Shown in pieces: positions 11,519 through 22,940 of a stretch of 64,000 bases of DNA. The position numbers and the translations under genes are program-made. The notes under the pieces were generated by a model. It made no database searches, was not told the DNA's origin, and saw only the letters and a program-made list of their open reading frames with translations. Origin of the DNA: Datura wrightii (Eukaryota; Streptophyta; Magnoliopsida; Solanales; Solanaceae); the NCBI GenBank assembly GCA_035772735.1, contig JASDFA010000001.1:59969001-60033000 (forward strand). The letters run 5' to 3'. Position 1 is the first letter of the stretch. The number at the start of each line of letters is the position of its first letter.

Positions 11519-13987
11519 TGTCACGCCCCAAATTTACACCTTGGATGGGACACCATACTTGGAGTCACAAGTAATCCCCTGGCCTATCATACACTGGCAT
11601 TTTGAGTAACATATAAATATATATAGTGGAAGTTTAAAATAGAAATATAAACAATTGAGAGGATAAAGTTGGTTCATAATACTTGAAAATATTTGACCAA
11701 AGCTACAAGTTTGAAAAACCAAATCTGTGTCTAAAAGCCACTACAATTGATGAGTTGCTGGGACAAGTCCCCAGTTAACTCAAAATCTAAATAAAAGGAA
11801 AGAAAATGTAACTGAATTAAATAATCTCCGTCCTCGAAGAATGAGGGCTCACCAACTAGAACAGTTGAAGTCTTCGGAGAGCGATCGGCTAGCGAGGCTG
11901 AGACTAAGAGCCTGCAACTATATCATAAAATGATACAGCATAAAAGTATGCATCAGTACTTTGAATGTACTGAGTAAGTGGGAGAAACATAACACTATGC
12001 AATAAAAGTGTTGAACTGAAAAGACATGCAATAACCAATTAAAACTACTAAACTGAATAACTGAAATAATTGAGATGGTCTAAAAGACCCTGTTTGATGG
12101 TCAAGGAAATTCCCTTTTTCTGAGATACTAAACTGAACTAAGCTGACTAGTGGGAGAGTCTATAACCGACATATAACCACGTGAGCTAGACGTGGAGTCC
12201 GATGTATACACCTCGTCGGTAGGATCCAATATACCTTGCCGGGGTATAAAGGCATGAACTGGGTGATCATAAGAGTCTGGGGCCATCAGGACAATAAAAC
12301 TGAAACCTACTGTGGCAATGTAGTTCTGGGAACCTAGGTGCACTAGAATCCCGGTCTGCTCGGTGCTAAGTCCTACTCCCACTGGATAGTCCTAGACTGA
12401 TTACTAAGCTGATAGATCGAAACTGGGGCCCAAGACTAGTCAGGGATACATATCTAAAAGCACCCTGAGAGTCTTATCGGACCTAATTCTGGACTGGGTT
12501 CTAAGACTGGTTAGAGCTGCTTATCTGGAAGCATTGTAACCGTCTAAAGAACTAACTATAATTTGAAGTTGTGGTCCTAAGGCTAGTCAAAGATACTGGT
12601 CTAAAGTGTCATGACCACCTATTGGACCACTAAAAACTAAGTTCTGAATCTGATAACTGGGAGGTACTACTGACACCTCGAGAATTTCTACAGTCAAACT
12701 AATCAGTTGACATTTCTAACTGACAATGAGAATTCTAACATTTTTGCTAAAACTGAACTGACAATAATTTTATTTAGTTTCAAAGCTACTAAAAATATGG
12801 GAGTCCCCAATACTGATAAAATCAAGCTAAATTTCGATATTCAAACACTATTGCTAAATTCAAGATTTTCTAGTTCAAGAAATAGGGCTAAATTTTGCTT
12901 CATGAGAATAAACATCATTTTTCAGTCACAAACTGGTGGAAAATATATATAACTAACATGAAGTAACATTTCCCATGGGTTAGATGAATTATGACTAAAA
13001 TTTCTTGACATTCGATAATTCCAGGACTAGAACTGATAGAGTAAAGTAGGGAGGAATTTGGGGATATAAGGAAAGAATTATTCCCTTGTTGAATTCCCAC
13101 ATACCTGGAGATGGGAAAACCCAAGATAATTCCTTGAAAAATCTGAGATGAATCAACACCCTAACTTGTGCTCTGAACCTGCCTGAGAGAACTCTACGCT
13201 TAACTATTGAGAGATGAGGAAAAAAGTGAGAGTAATCATCGGTTTCCCCCTCTAAAACCCTTGACCTAACCTAAAATGATGTATTTTAGGGACTAGGTAG
13301 ATGGAAAATTACAAAAGTAACCCTGGGCTTTAAATCTGGAATCTGGATGACCAGGTCCCTACGGGTCACCCAACGAGTCGTTTGTTAACACCATGACTCG
13401 TTGGACTAGTCATTGGTTCGACTGCCTGGGTCCTGGATTCACTAGTTCTGGCAATGGGGAATACCACGACTCGTTGGATGAACTAATGGATAGTTGCTTC
13501 CTCCCGTGGTCACTGGACAAGGAAAACTGTGAGACCATGCAATGGGAGACACAAAGACTCGTTGGTTGAACCAATGGGCCGTTGTATCCAGTCGTTAGGT
13601 TCACTGGAGGGATTTTTCTGGAAATGCCTAAGTTGAAACAATGGGGCTGACAACGAGGGGGGATTTTAGAGATTTCACGCGATGATTCTCACAACTGGTC
13701 GTTGTTTCTGAAGTCGACTTGTCGGTTGAGTCGTGGGGTCCTGGGAAGGATTTTTCGGCTAGGGGAAACCAGGACCAATAGGAAAACTCATTGTTTCTCA
13801 CAACGGGTTGTTCCTGTCTCGTTGGTTCCCTAGTGGCCATGACTTGGTGACCACGGCTGGCACAAGGAGTCGTTGGAGCTGACCACGACTCGTTGTCTCA
13901 GTCATTCTGAGAAACTTTTTTCGATTTTTATGCTGCATATTTCTTGGAATGTCTATGTCTGGTCTAGGAAAGTTTTGGGGTGTTACA
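11519..13987 (-). repeat. Element I right LTR (5' LTR in element orientation)
   Basis: 2,469 bp, plus-strand ends TGTCACGCCC and GGGTGTTACA, collinear with 3994-6513. The palindrome-rich ACGACTCGTTGG block is at about 13350-13910. One clear difference from the left copy is a missing stretch after CAACGAGGGGGG near 13650. This LTR would have carried the active promoter. Confidence 0.9.
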
Positions 13988-13992
13988 ACAAT

Positions 13993-14240
13993 GTCATGAA
14001 ATCATCGGGAACTCAATTCTATTTTTGTCTCATTAATTTGATAACAACTCAATATTTAACAATGACCACTTTACTCTTCATTAACATATTTTTTCTTCAA
14101 TATTCCCTGTGGGATCGACCCCAGCCTAGTTGGATTACTATATTTAACAATGACCACTATATACCCTAACCTAGTTGGGTTACTGTATTTGACAATGACC
14201 ACTTTATACTTCACTGTATGGAGTAATTTGTGCAACATCA
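13993..14240 (+). repeat. 3' LTR of element 0, second part
   Basis: This resumes element 0 after element I. CCCTGTGGGATCGACCCC (14106-14123) is the familiar end-of-LTR signature of Athila-type elements (compare CCCTGTGGGTTCGAC in element VI near 58371). A degenerate tandem duplication of about 55 bp (CCTAGTTGG-TTACT ... AACAATGACCACT) occupies about 14123-14222. The likely LTR end is ACATCA at 14240; that end is an estimate, because the partner LTR lies outside the window. Confidence 0.5.
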
Positions 14241-14560
14241 GAGGGTGATGTGGTAATGTGTTTTTTTGTTCAGGTTTGTGAAATTTTTTTTATTTTTAAA
14301 AATAATTTTCCCCAAATAAGTTAGAAAATAAAACTAAATTCTTTTTAAAAGAGGAAATGGTTTTTAAGCCCATTCACTATAATTCCCCCCCCCACCCCCC
14401 CCCCCACCCCGCGCGCAAACCCACTTTCTCAACTTCCCCCTTCCTCATTTATAAGCACCTACCCTCGTCCCCTTTCCACATTCTAATTTTCCCTCCAACT
14501 TCAATCAACTCCTCTCTCCCTCATCTCCTATATTCTTCACTTCAAGGTTCAAGGTTCAAG
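14241..14560 (+). promoter_or_regulatory. Promoter-like and leader-like segment of an unidentified gene remnant
   Basis: Outside any recognised transposon. A C-homopolymer (14385-14410) precedes a good TATA box, TTTATAAG at 14448-14455. This is followed by a strongly pyrimidine-rich leader (14460-14540) like a plant Y-patch and 5' untranslated region. The sequence TTCAAGG is repeated three times (14541-14560) and runs into a possible splice donor, AAG/GTAGTT, at 14561. The transcription start would be near 14480. This is a reading of sequence pattern only; no transcript evidence is available. Confidence 0.4.
14385..14410. repeat. Poly-C tract
   Basis: A run of C interrupted by two or three A's, just upstream of the TATA-like box of the gene remnant; prone to sequencing or assembly length error. 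Confidence 0.9.
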
Positions 14561-14948
14561 GTAGTTGTCTTGCCCTCCTATTTTCTTTGATAAGCATGTC
14601 ATGGATGTGATTCTGAACTTGTTTCTAAATTAAAGAATTCCATTCTAATGTATTCTCTCCTCCCCCACCAACCCCAAACAAAATGTTGTAGAAATGTGAG
14701 TTTAATGTTGGAGTGACAGGAAACTTGATACTAGTTTGCAATGTGTTGTCATGTAAATGATGAAATAGCTATTTGTGATTGTTAGGTTGTCGGTGTGACA
14801 TTGCATGCTCATACTCCATGAAAATGGAGTTGAGTTTTTCATGCCCACAAGGTGTTTGTCAAAATTCCAAAGTGAAAACTTTGTGAGCAATGAGGCTTGG
14901 CATTAAGTATGGAGTATTCTAACCACTTCTAAATCATCACTCCTGTAG
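14561..14948 (+). other. Possible intron of the gene remnant
   Basis: This 388-bp stretch starts GTAGTT and ends CTCCTGTAG, with a CTAAC branch-point-like motif at 14919-14923, about 25 nt before the acceptor. It has no long ORF and no transposon similarity that I can see. The donor, branch point and acceptor fit a plant intron, but such motifs also occur by chance. If the exon starts at 14949, the long downstream frame has a TGA at 14951, so an acceptor slightly further on (after GCAAG at 14970) or a different model may be right. Confidence 0.3.
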
Positions 14949-14953
14949 GTTGA

Positions 14954-17358
14954 AACTTGTTGGTTGCAAGAAAACATGTCACACAAGTTAAAAAGACTAA
15001 CACCGGCAAATCCCAAGCTGTATCTACCAGTCGAGTGGAAGGAAATAGGCCAGAAGTGGCAGAGGATATCGCGACCCAAGCATAAACCCTAGACTGCGAC
15101 ACGAGACTTAGAACCACGAATGGCTCCAAGCTAACCCATGGAACATACATAACATGATTAAGAGCATAGTCTAAGTAGAAATAAGACATGACCATAACAT
15201 AAGCATAACTTTGAATATCATAAAGCATATCTGGAGATACAAGTCAATAACGTTTGATTCATCTAATACATAGTTGTCTAAAAAGCCTCTAATCATAGAT
15301 AAGCTGATAGATAACACCCCCAACTAGCTCTACCAATATCTAAAACTAAATGCCATAAATGAAAAGAAACATATCAAAACTGTCATCCTCAGATCATGAG
15401 GACTAACAAAAATTGCAGTTGGACTAGTCTGAAGCGGGAGCGAAGCTAACATCGGGCAAAGACTGATCACTCAAACCTATATCATGAGATTATATAGCAT
15501 AGAAGTATGCAGTAAATACTTTGAATATACTGAATATGTAAGGTAAGTAAAACATGCCAGTAAAATGATAATCAATAATCATGAGTATAATGTAAACTTC
15601 GACATGAGAGTAAGGAGAACATCCTAACATATCGTGAGATAGTCATAAACATGCGTTTTTCATCATAAGTTGAAGCATATTGACCCAATATTTTGAAAGT
15701 AAGATCTTATTGTTTAACATGTTTGGAAACTTAATTAAAAGCTCATAATTTGATCAATGGGTCAATTTTACCATAAAACATGATATCATAAATCCTATAT
15801 ATGAATAACTTAAAACATGAGGAACTTTTGGAGGCTTCATTATAATCGATACAATCATGAATGAGAACATGATGCTCCAACTATCTTGCTCAAGCGGGAA
15901 GAGTCGTCCTAAGCCTTGCCAGGGTAAAGAATGACAAAGGCATGATATCACTCATGAGCCCCGTTGGGTTAAGGGAAGCACTCTCTGACAAGGCTCCAAA
16001 CATGAATATATACCTACGGTGGCATGTAGTTCTGAGACCTAGGTGAGCTGAACTCTGGCCTACTCGGTGCTAGATACTACTCCAAAAATATGCATATTGC
16101 TAATAGTCATAGTCATGAAACATACTTGGTTTTGCATGGGCTAGTTGAAAACATGAAAATTACAATCATACTTGACATATATGAACTAGACATGAAAACA
16201 ATGCCACTAATTTGACCACGATACATAAGCTTGAGATTCATGAAATAATACATAGTTGAGTAATCATCATGACTTGAAAATCATAAGATCATGAGAATTC
16301 CAGTAGAAAACATGCATTCATACTCATAGATCATGGATTGAAACATAAGAGATCATAAAAGATTTCATGAGAATTGGGTCTAATCTAGAATTTCATCAAA
16401 ATATGATTGGAGACTTGAAATCATGAATATGACTTGAAATGGGGCATGAGGGTGGAAGAAATTCCCCATTCATGACCCTACATACCTGGGCTTAAAGAAT
16501 CTTCAACTTGATTTGGAGACCCAAGGGAAATTTAGAAGAAGATGAAGAAGAACCACTAGCCTTGCCTTGAGAGGATTTAATCTTCACATAGAGGTGATAG
16601 GAGTAGAATTAGGGTTAGGAATGAATATAACCCTAGAATATACCCTCTTAGGAGCTTAAAACTAAATTTAGGATTTAAGTACATCGGCAATACAAAAATA
16701 CCCTTAATGACTTAGTTGGGAAATTGACTCTGCAAGACTTAACATGTGACCAAATGACTCGTTAGGGTACTTAATGATTCATTAGGTACCACTCATTACC
16801 ACAGGCAAGGAGTTCCAACTTTCTAGTCATTTCATGATGCCTTCACTTAATGATTCGTCATGGCACTTAACGGATCATTTAACCAGTCGTCAAGACTCTC
16901 TGAAACTCAACTTTTCTTCAACTTTTCCTACCTAACACTCACCTAACAATTTGTTAGGTGACTTGATGCCTCACCCGATGAATCATTCTGTGATCTAGTG
17001 CAGTATCCATAAAGGCAACAACTTGAATCGATTTATCTTATTTGGATAAATAAACATTGATCTGGACCTAAGGAATATTTATGATACTCTTGATTGGGAC
17101 TTTGGGGGTGTAAAAGAGGAACATATGGATAAAGAGGTAGACCACTCCAAGGATATCTTCCCAGAGTGGCAATTTGGGTTGAATGTCGTTAAGCCCCATG
17201 GGCGAAGATGTAATCAAATATCTATGTCTGCAGTCTCTCTGACCCTTGAGAAGGAAATTGACATGACAACAATTTTCCTTAAATCCATGGTTCTTCACAA
17301 TGACATCATGGAAATGGGCTTGAGGAAGCTGACTATAGCTCTGGGCAGTGCCACATGA
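14954..17358 (+). pseudogene. ORF of unknown function split by a solo LTR
   Basis: I do not recognise this gene. A frame open from 14954 to 15066 (38 codons; includes RKHVTQVKKTNTGKSQ and RVEGNRPEVAE) stops at the solo LTR. The same frame resumes at the second copy of the target duplication (17116) and continues to a TGA at 17356-17358 (81 codons; includes KDIFPEWQFGLNVV, HGRRCNQ and EIDMTTIFLKSMVLHNDI). The frame stays in register across the target duplication, giving about 118 codons without a stop if the LTR is removed. The N-terminal part is basic and hydrophilic. No signal peptide or membrane segment is evident. The upstream neighbour is a promoter-like segment; downstream, element III begins abruptly at 17395. 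A captured gene fragment or chance ORF remains possible. Confidence 0.4.
15067..17115 (-). repeat. Solo LTR of a chromovirus-type element
   Basis: 2,049 bp with decayed ends TATCGCGACCC and GGGGGTGTAAAA, matching the TGTCACGACCC...GTGTTACA pattern of elements I and IV in minus orientation. Internal landmarks include the GAACTCTGGCCTACTCGG block (about 16049) similar to element I, and a motif-rich block at 16740-17000 (AATGACTCGTTAGG and relatives). It is flanked by a perfect duplication, GAGGA at 15062-15066 and 17116-17120 (AGAGGA if one base is shared). No internal region remains, so the element was removed by LTR-LTR recombination. Confidence 0.75.
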
Positions 17359-17394
17359 CATGGTCAAGTAATTCTATACCAACTGGGAAATAGG

Positions 17395-19519
17395 GGAGGA
17401 TAAATATATGGGTACAAATAGTGGTCAGTGTCATAGGGGAGATGAAGCCATGGGTGATGTTACGAATCATGCTAGGGAACAATGAGTTGTGATGGGAGTC
17501 GTGGTCAAGATTTGGCAGGTGAAGGGGGATGATGCCACGACTAACAGTACGACTCATAGTAGGACACCACAAGTTGAGATATGCAAACTTTGGTAAGATT
17601 CAGAGATGTTGTAGGAAGAAATAGTGGTAACCACAATTCATTACTTTGTGGTATGACTCGTGGTATGAGTCACGGTCACTAGCAATGCTTAATTTCTCGA
17701 CTTCTCATTAAGGGTATTTTCATAATTCCTAGGTTCTAAGGTCCTAAACTGCGTCTTTTTAAGCTCAGTTAGAAGGTTTTTAAGGGTGCTTAACCTATCC
17801 TAAGCCTTACCATTCCATGCATGCAAGTTTAGAGTTCTTCATTGGAGATCAAGCTTGAGAGATTCCCCAATTTTCTCCAATTTCCTTTGGGCTTTCAAAA
17901 GGGAGTGTAAATTAGGTTTGCCCAAGTATGTGGGCTTATGAATGGGAGTATTCTTTCACTTCACTGCCCAAATTCTCTCCTAAACTATGTAATTCTAAGT
18001 TGATGAATCTATGGGGGTTTTATCCGAATTTGTGAAGTTCTCTAAGTATCTATCATGGGTAAATCCTATTCATGTTTCTAATGTTTTTTTAAGATTAATG
18101 GGTAAGTTTTAAAATGTTTTCAATTACAAATTTATGATTTCAAAGTCTTACACTTATGGTGCCCAATTATGAAAGTTCATGAAGGGTTGAGATTATGATC
18201 TATGTCTCCAAGTATGATGAAATGTTTATGATGAAAGCATGATTCGAATTACCCATGTTCATATTCATGAATTTGACTATCAAATCTATTTCAAAGTATG
18301 TATAATTTTGGGCAAGCCCATATGATCGAGTATGTTTCATGATTTACCTTAATTTCATGTTATTAGCTTACCATATGATTCTGGAGTCTAGACTCCCACC
18401 TTTCAGCTTGTGGTATGGTTTGAACCAAGGCTCCTCATGTTATGCTTTTAGTTTATGTATATTATTATTATGAATCATCTTCATCACAAGATGATGGTTC
18501 AACTTCGTTGAAAAATGATGGAGAGCATATGCATGTTTTTTGGGAGTAGTGTCAAGCACCAAGCAGGATAAGGGTTCAGCCAACCATGTGCCTTAGAACT
18601 AAATGCCAACGTAAGTATATTCAGATTATTTGGGACCTCCCTTGTGAGTTTTCCCTACCCCATAGGGGCCTTCAGTTTGATATCGATATCATGGTAGCTC
18701 CCTTAGCCCTGGCAAGGCTTTGGATGGCTCTGCTTACTTGAGTGTAATAGTCGGGACTATGTAAACTCTATCGTGGTAATGTCACTTATGTGACGAGGCT
18801 CCCATGGTTCCTCATGATTTTCAGTTATGTATGTTCATCAATTATGATATTATGCTTTCAGCAGGTTTGGCCCAATGTCCAGTTTTACTTATGAATATCA
18901 GTTTTAGCTTTGGGTCATTCGAATCAGTTATGATACTCAGTCATGTTTAAATCATGTTTTTAGATAATAACATGCAAGCCTTACTCTCAAAATCTTATTT
19001 TGAATATGTTTTATAATATGCATGATTTCAGTTTTACTTACTTAGCGATTTTACTTGCCTTGCATACTCAATACATTCCAAGTATTAACTGCGTACTCTA
19101 TGTTGTATTGTTTCATGATACATGCTCGAACGTCCAGGTTCAGTCCCGCTGCTAGCCAGATCCTCAGAGTTAGCATTTCACAGCCTTTTGGTGAGTCCTC
19201 ATCCTTCGAGGACCTTCTTATCAACTTGTTATTAGTACTTTCACTTTTAGTTTGTTAGTGAGTTAGTTGGAGTCTTGTCCTATCAACTCATCAGGTTATA
19301 GAGGCTTATCAGACAGTATGTATTCAGCTTGGGATCAGTATTATGTTTTTCGTTGTTTAGATATTATTTATTATTTAGACCTTCACTATTTCAAATGTTT
19401 CTTTCTATAATTATCTATGTTAAGCTTTAGTTGTCATATTCATTCCATGGGTCGATTTGGAGCCATTTATGATTCTAGGTTTCATGTCTAGATCCGAGGT
19501 CCCAGCTCAGGTTGTGACA
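17395..19519 (+). repeat. Element III 5' LTR, 5'-truncated
   Basis: Homology with the 3' LTR starts at about 17395 (ATATGGGTACAA, compare 32211-32226), so roughly the first 185 bp are absent. It ends GTTGTGACA just before the primer site. The motif block of GACTCGTGG variants is at about 17430-17700. Parts align with 37646-38107 (CATTAAGGGTATTTTCATAA). The junction at about 17359-17394 with the gene remnant shows no target duplication, as expected for a deletion breakpoint. Confidence 0.8.
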
Positions 19520-19523
19520 AACT

Positions 19524-19535
19524 TGGTATCAGAGC
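19524..19535 (+). promoter_or_regulatory. Primer binding site of element III (initiator Met tRNA)
   Basis: A perfect TGGTATCAGAGC 4 nt after the LTR end, complementary to the 3' end of initiator Met tRNA; the start point of minus-strand DNA synthesis. Confidence 0.9.
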
Positions 19536-19728
19536 ATTAGGTTTTGAAGTATCCTAGGGTGTCTAAAAGAAAATTAAGTAGAGTCTTTTTTATAGGTGTG
19601 AATCGCACCACTCTTATGACGAAGAGGCTACGAAACGTTTTAGGAAATTTCCCTTCATTCATGATCTATGTCGTGTGATGAAATGTCCCTCTATCCTTCA
19701 AACTCGTGTTATATGCGTTTGTAGAATA

Positions 19729-20900
19729 ATGCTTCCTCATTGAGTTAATGAAACAAGAAACGTAAACGGGAATGGCCATGAGAATCGCAACAGAGATGGG
19801 CACCAGCAGGCCCTACTAGCCCCTGAGGATCATGTGCCCGAGAAGGTTTCCCATGTAGAGTTTAGGGCAGCCATCCAGATGTTGGCATAGGCATTGACTG
19901 CCCAGGTCAACCAGCAAGCGGTAGCATATGTTATACCCATAATGGGAATGCGGCAGCGGCAAGGGTTAGGGACTTCCTTAGGATGAACCCTTCGGAGTTT
20001 CTCAGATCGAAGGTGGATGAGGATCCACATAAGTTTATTGAGGAAATTTAGAAGATCACCCAGATCATGGGGATGACAGGGAGGAGTGAGTAAAACTAGC
20101 CTCTTATCAGTTGAAAGGGGTTTCCCTATTTGGTTCAAATAGTGGAAGGATGGTAGGGTAGTTAGAGCAGGACCCATTGGTTGGGATGAGTTCCATACCG
20201 CATTTTTGGATCGGTTCTTTCCTTAGGAGATGAGGGAGATCAAAGCAGCTGAATTTGTGAACTTGAGGTAGAACCACATGACAGTCCAGGAGTATTGTTT
20301 ATAGTTCACCTGCCTATCCAAATATGCATCTGAGATGGTTGCATATCAGAGGGCTCGAGTGAGCCGGTTTGTGCATGGGATAGCAGACTATTTGGTCAAA
20401 GATTGCCGGACTACAATGCTTCATCAGGATATCAATTTCTCATGGATAGTTTTGTACTTCAAGAAGATAGAGGAGATATAGAAGAGTGAGCGGGAGAGAG
20501 AGGCCAAGAGGGGCAGGATCCATAGTCTTGGGTTCTTCCAACAAAGGCCTAGTGGTGGGCATCATTAGCAGTCCCATCGGAGATCATCAGCCCCAGTGTC
20601 GTCGGTAGCAAGTGTGCCATCCAGATCTTGGTGCGACTAGAGGGGACAAGCGTCAGGCTCTCTAGGTCAAGGGAGTAGATTTATAGAGCCCAGTATTCCA
20701 AGTTGTGACAGGTGTGGCATCAGGCACACTGGTAAGTTCCTAGCAGGTACAAGTGCTTGTTTTGAGTGTGGAAAGCCCGGAATATGCGCAAAGATTGTCC
20801 AATAGCTAGACAGGACCATGGTAAGGGCCGAGACGCAGACACTAGTTCAGCAGCTCCATCAACATGCTCAACTCAGCGGGGTGCCTCCACTAGTGCAGGT
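19729..20900 (+). pseudogene. Element III gag, degenerate
   Basis: The likely start is the ATG at 19729, aligned with the gag ATG of element V (43319); a TGA follows within five codons. Capsid-like words are recognisable across frames: RVRDFLRMNPSEF (about 19960-19998), ITQIMG (about 20060), YQLKG (about 20107) and VSRFVHGIA (about 20360-20390). The zinc knuckle at about 20757-20800 begins CFECGKPG, but a one-base loss (GGAATATG for GGACATATG) removes the histidine and shifts the frame. Several stops are C-to-T changes (CAG to TAG). Confidence 0.75.
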
Positions 20901-20949
20901 GGTGGTCAGCGCTAGAACAGATTCTATGCCCTTGCATCTCGTTAGAAGC

Positions 20950-21270
20950 AGGAGACCTCTCCAGATGTAGTTACTGGTATGTTACGAGTATTCCACCTTG
21001 ATGTATATTCTTTGTTATACCCAGGGCTACTTTATCTTTTGTGACGCCTTATGTTGCTAGTAGTTTCAGAGTCAGTCCCAAAAGCCTATCAGAACCCTTA
21101 TCAGTCTCTACTCTAATTGATGATTCAGTTATAGCTCGACGAGTATATAGAAATTGCCCTATCACAGTCCTTCAAAAAGTCACCTCAGCAGATTTAATAG
21201 AACTAGTCATGATAGTTTTGATGTTATCTTTGGCATGGATTGGCTACATGCATGTTATGCCTCAATAAAT
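20950..21270 (+). pseudogene. Element III protease region, degenerate
   Basis: FHLDVYSLLYPG (about 20990-21026) aligns with FHLDVYALLDPG in element V. The catalytic Asp codon is now Tyr, and one base is lost just after, shifting the frame. The rest of the domain (VSPKSLSEPLSVSTL, ARRVYRNCPITVL) is in the 21041-21268 frame. The enzyme would be inactive even without the frameshift. Confidence 0.75.
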
Positions 21271-22940
21271 GTTAGAGTGGATGGGTAGTTCAGCTATGCC
21301 TGTAGGTCACTTCATTTCCTACCTTAAGGCCAGAAATTATCTCTAAAAGTTGTGTATACCATCTAGTTAGGGTAAAGGATGCTACATTCAAAACCTCGAC
21401 TATCCAGTCAGTTCCCATAGTGTGCGAGTATCTAGAAATGTTTCTTGATGATTTACCGGGAATTCCTCTCGAGCGGGAGATCAATTTTGGTATTGACCTT
21501 CTTCCCGATACACAACCCATATCTATTCCTCCTTACAGAATGGCTCCAGCTAAGCTAAAGGAGTTGAAGTACCAGTTGAAGGAACTTTAAGACAAAGGTT
21601 TCATCAGACCTAGCAAATCCCCGTGGGGTGCACCGGTACTCTTTGTCCAAAAAAAGGATGGTTCCCTTTGGATATGCATTGACTATCAGCAGTTGAACAA
21701 GATCACCATCAAGAACAGGTATCTCCCCCCCCCATAATTGATGATTGGTTTGACCAGCTTCAGGGTGCCACATGTTTTTCAAAGATAGACCTCAGATGCG
21801 GGTATCATCAGCTCAGGGTTAGAGAGCGTGACATCCCAAAGACAGCCTTCAGGACTCAGTATGGTCACAATGAGTTTGTAGTTATGTCTTTTGGACTAAT
21901 GAATGCTCTTGCAGCTTTTATGGATTTGATAAATAGGGTATTCAAGTCGTACTTAGACATGTTTGTGATTGTCTTCATAGATGACATCCTCATATACTCT
22001 CGGAGTGAGGAGGAGCATGCCGCTCATTTGAGGGTGGTGCTACAGACTCTTAAGGATTGCCAGTTGTATGCTAAATTGAACAAGTATGAGTTTTGGTTAA
22101 ATTCAGTAGCATTTTTGGGTCATGTGGTGTCAAGTAAGGGTGTACAGGTGGACTCTCAAAAGATAGAAGTTGTGAAGAATTGGCCTAGACCAGTGAGTCC
22201 CTCAGATATCAGGAGTTTCTTAGGCTTAGCTGGTTACTACATGAAGTTTGTGGAAGGATTTTCACCCATTGCAGCAGCATTGACTAAGTTGACCCAAAAG
22301 ACAGTGAAATTGCGATGGTCAGAGAACTGTGAGAAGAGCTTCCAAGAGTTGAAGACTCGACTTACCTGAGCATCAGTTTTGACTCTACCTGAGGGTACCG
22401 ATGGGTTTACGGTATATTGTGGCACCTCAAGGATCGGCCTTGGTTGTGTATAATGTAGCATAGTAAGGTTATAGTATATGCTTCCAGGCATCTGAAAGTC
22501 CACGAGAAGAACTATCCAACTCACAACCTCGAGTTGGCAGCAGTAGTATTTTCCTTGAAGATTTGGAGACACCATTTATACGGGGTCCATGTGGATGTGT
22601 TTATAGACCATAAAAGCCTACAGTATGTGTTTTCTCAGAAGGATATAAACATACATCAAAGGTGGTGGCTGGAACTTCTTAAGGATTACTATATGAGTGT
22701 TCTCTTCGCGGGCTTTCTATTTAGAGTGTCAAAACTACCGATTCAGCGGAGGGTTATGCTAAGTTATATATTTGGGAGCTAGTTCAGTTTCATGGGGTGC
22801 CCTTGTCCATCATATCAGATAGAGGTACTCAGTTTACCTCCCATTTTTAGAGTCATTTTAGAAGGGGCTTGGCACTCAGGTCAAGCTTAGCACAGCTTTT
22901 CACCCGCAAACAGATGGTTAGGCTGAATGGACCATTCAGA
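21270..22940 (+). pseudogene. Element III reverse transcriptase, RNase H and start of integrase, degenerate
   Basis: The RT N-terminal part (about 21420-21880; EREINFGIDLLP, PPYRMAPAKLKEL, then GFIRPSKSPWGAP) is followed by an open stretch at 21884-22369. That stretch holds MSFGLMNALAAFMD, the intact catalytic FIDD (21977-21988), SVAFLGHVVSSKGVQVDSQ and the RNase H start CEKSFQELKTRL. After a stop the RNase H continues (22534-22700; SLKIWRHHLYGVHVDVF, DHKSLQYVFSQ). At about 22700-22735 the sequence jumps directly into the integrase core, so the end of RNase H and the integrase zinc-binding domain (roughly 600-700 bp in element V) are deleted. The core then runs through SIISDRGTQFTSHF until element IV inserts at 22941. 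Confidence 0.85.

Larger units (their letters stand above)
3994..13987 (-). mobile_element. Element I: Ty3/Gypsy chromovirus (Del/Tekay-like), full length but decayed
   Basis: This 9,994-bp minus-strand element has two LTRs of about 2.5 kb, both starting TGTCAYGCCC and ending GTGTTACA in plus orientation. It has a primer site complementary to the 3' end of initiator Met tRNA, a polypurine tract, and the order gag, protease, reverse transcriptase, RNase H, integrase, chromodomain-type tail. It lies inside the 3' LTR of element 0, flanked by ACAAC (3989-3993) and ACAAT (13988-13992), a 5-bp target duplication with one mismatch. LTR-LTR divergence (many substitutions and small indels, seen by eye) and many pol lesions suggest an old insertion. 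It cannot move on its own. Confidence 0.9.

Noticed and set aside
17068..17572. Minus-strand ORFs over the gene remnant
   Set aside because: They span the solo-LTR boundary or the junction with element III and have no counterpart across the insertion, unlike the plus-strand frame.
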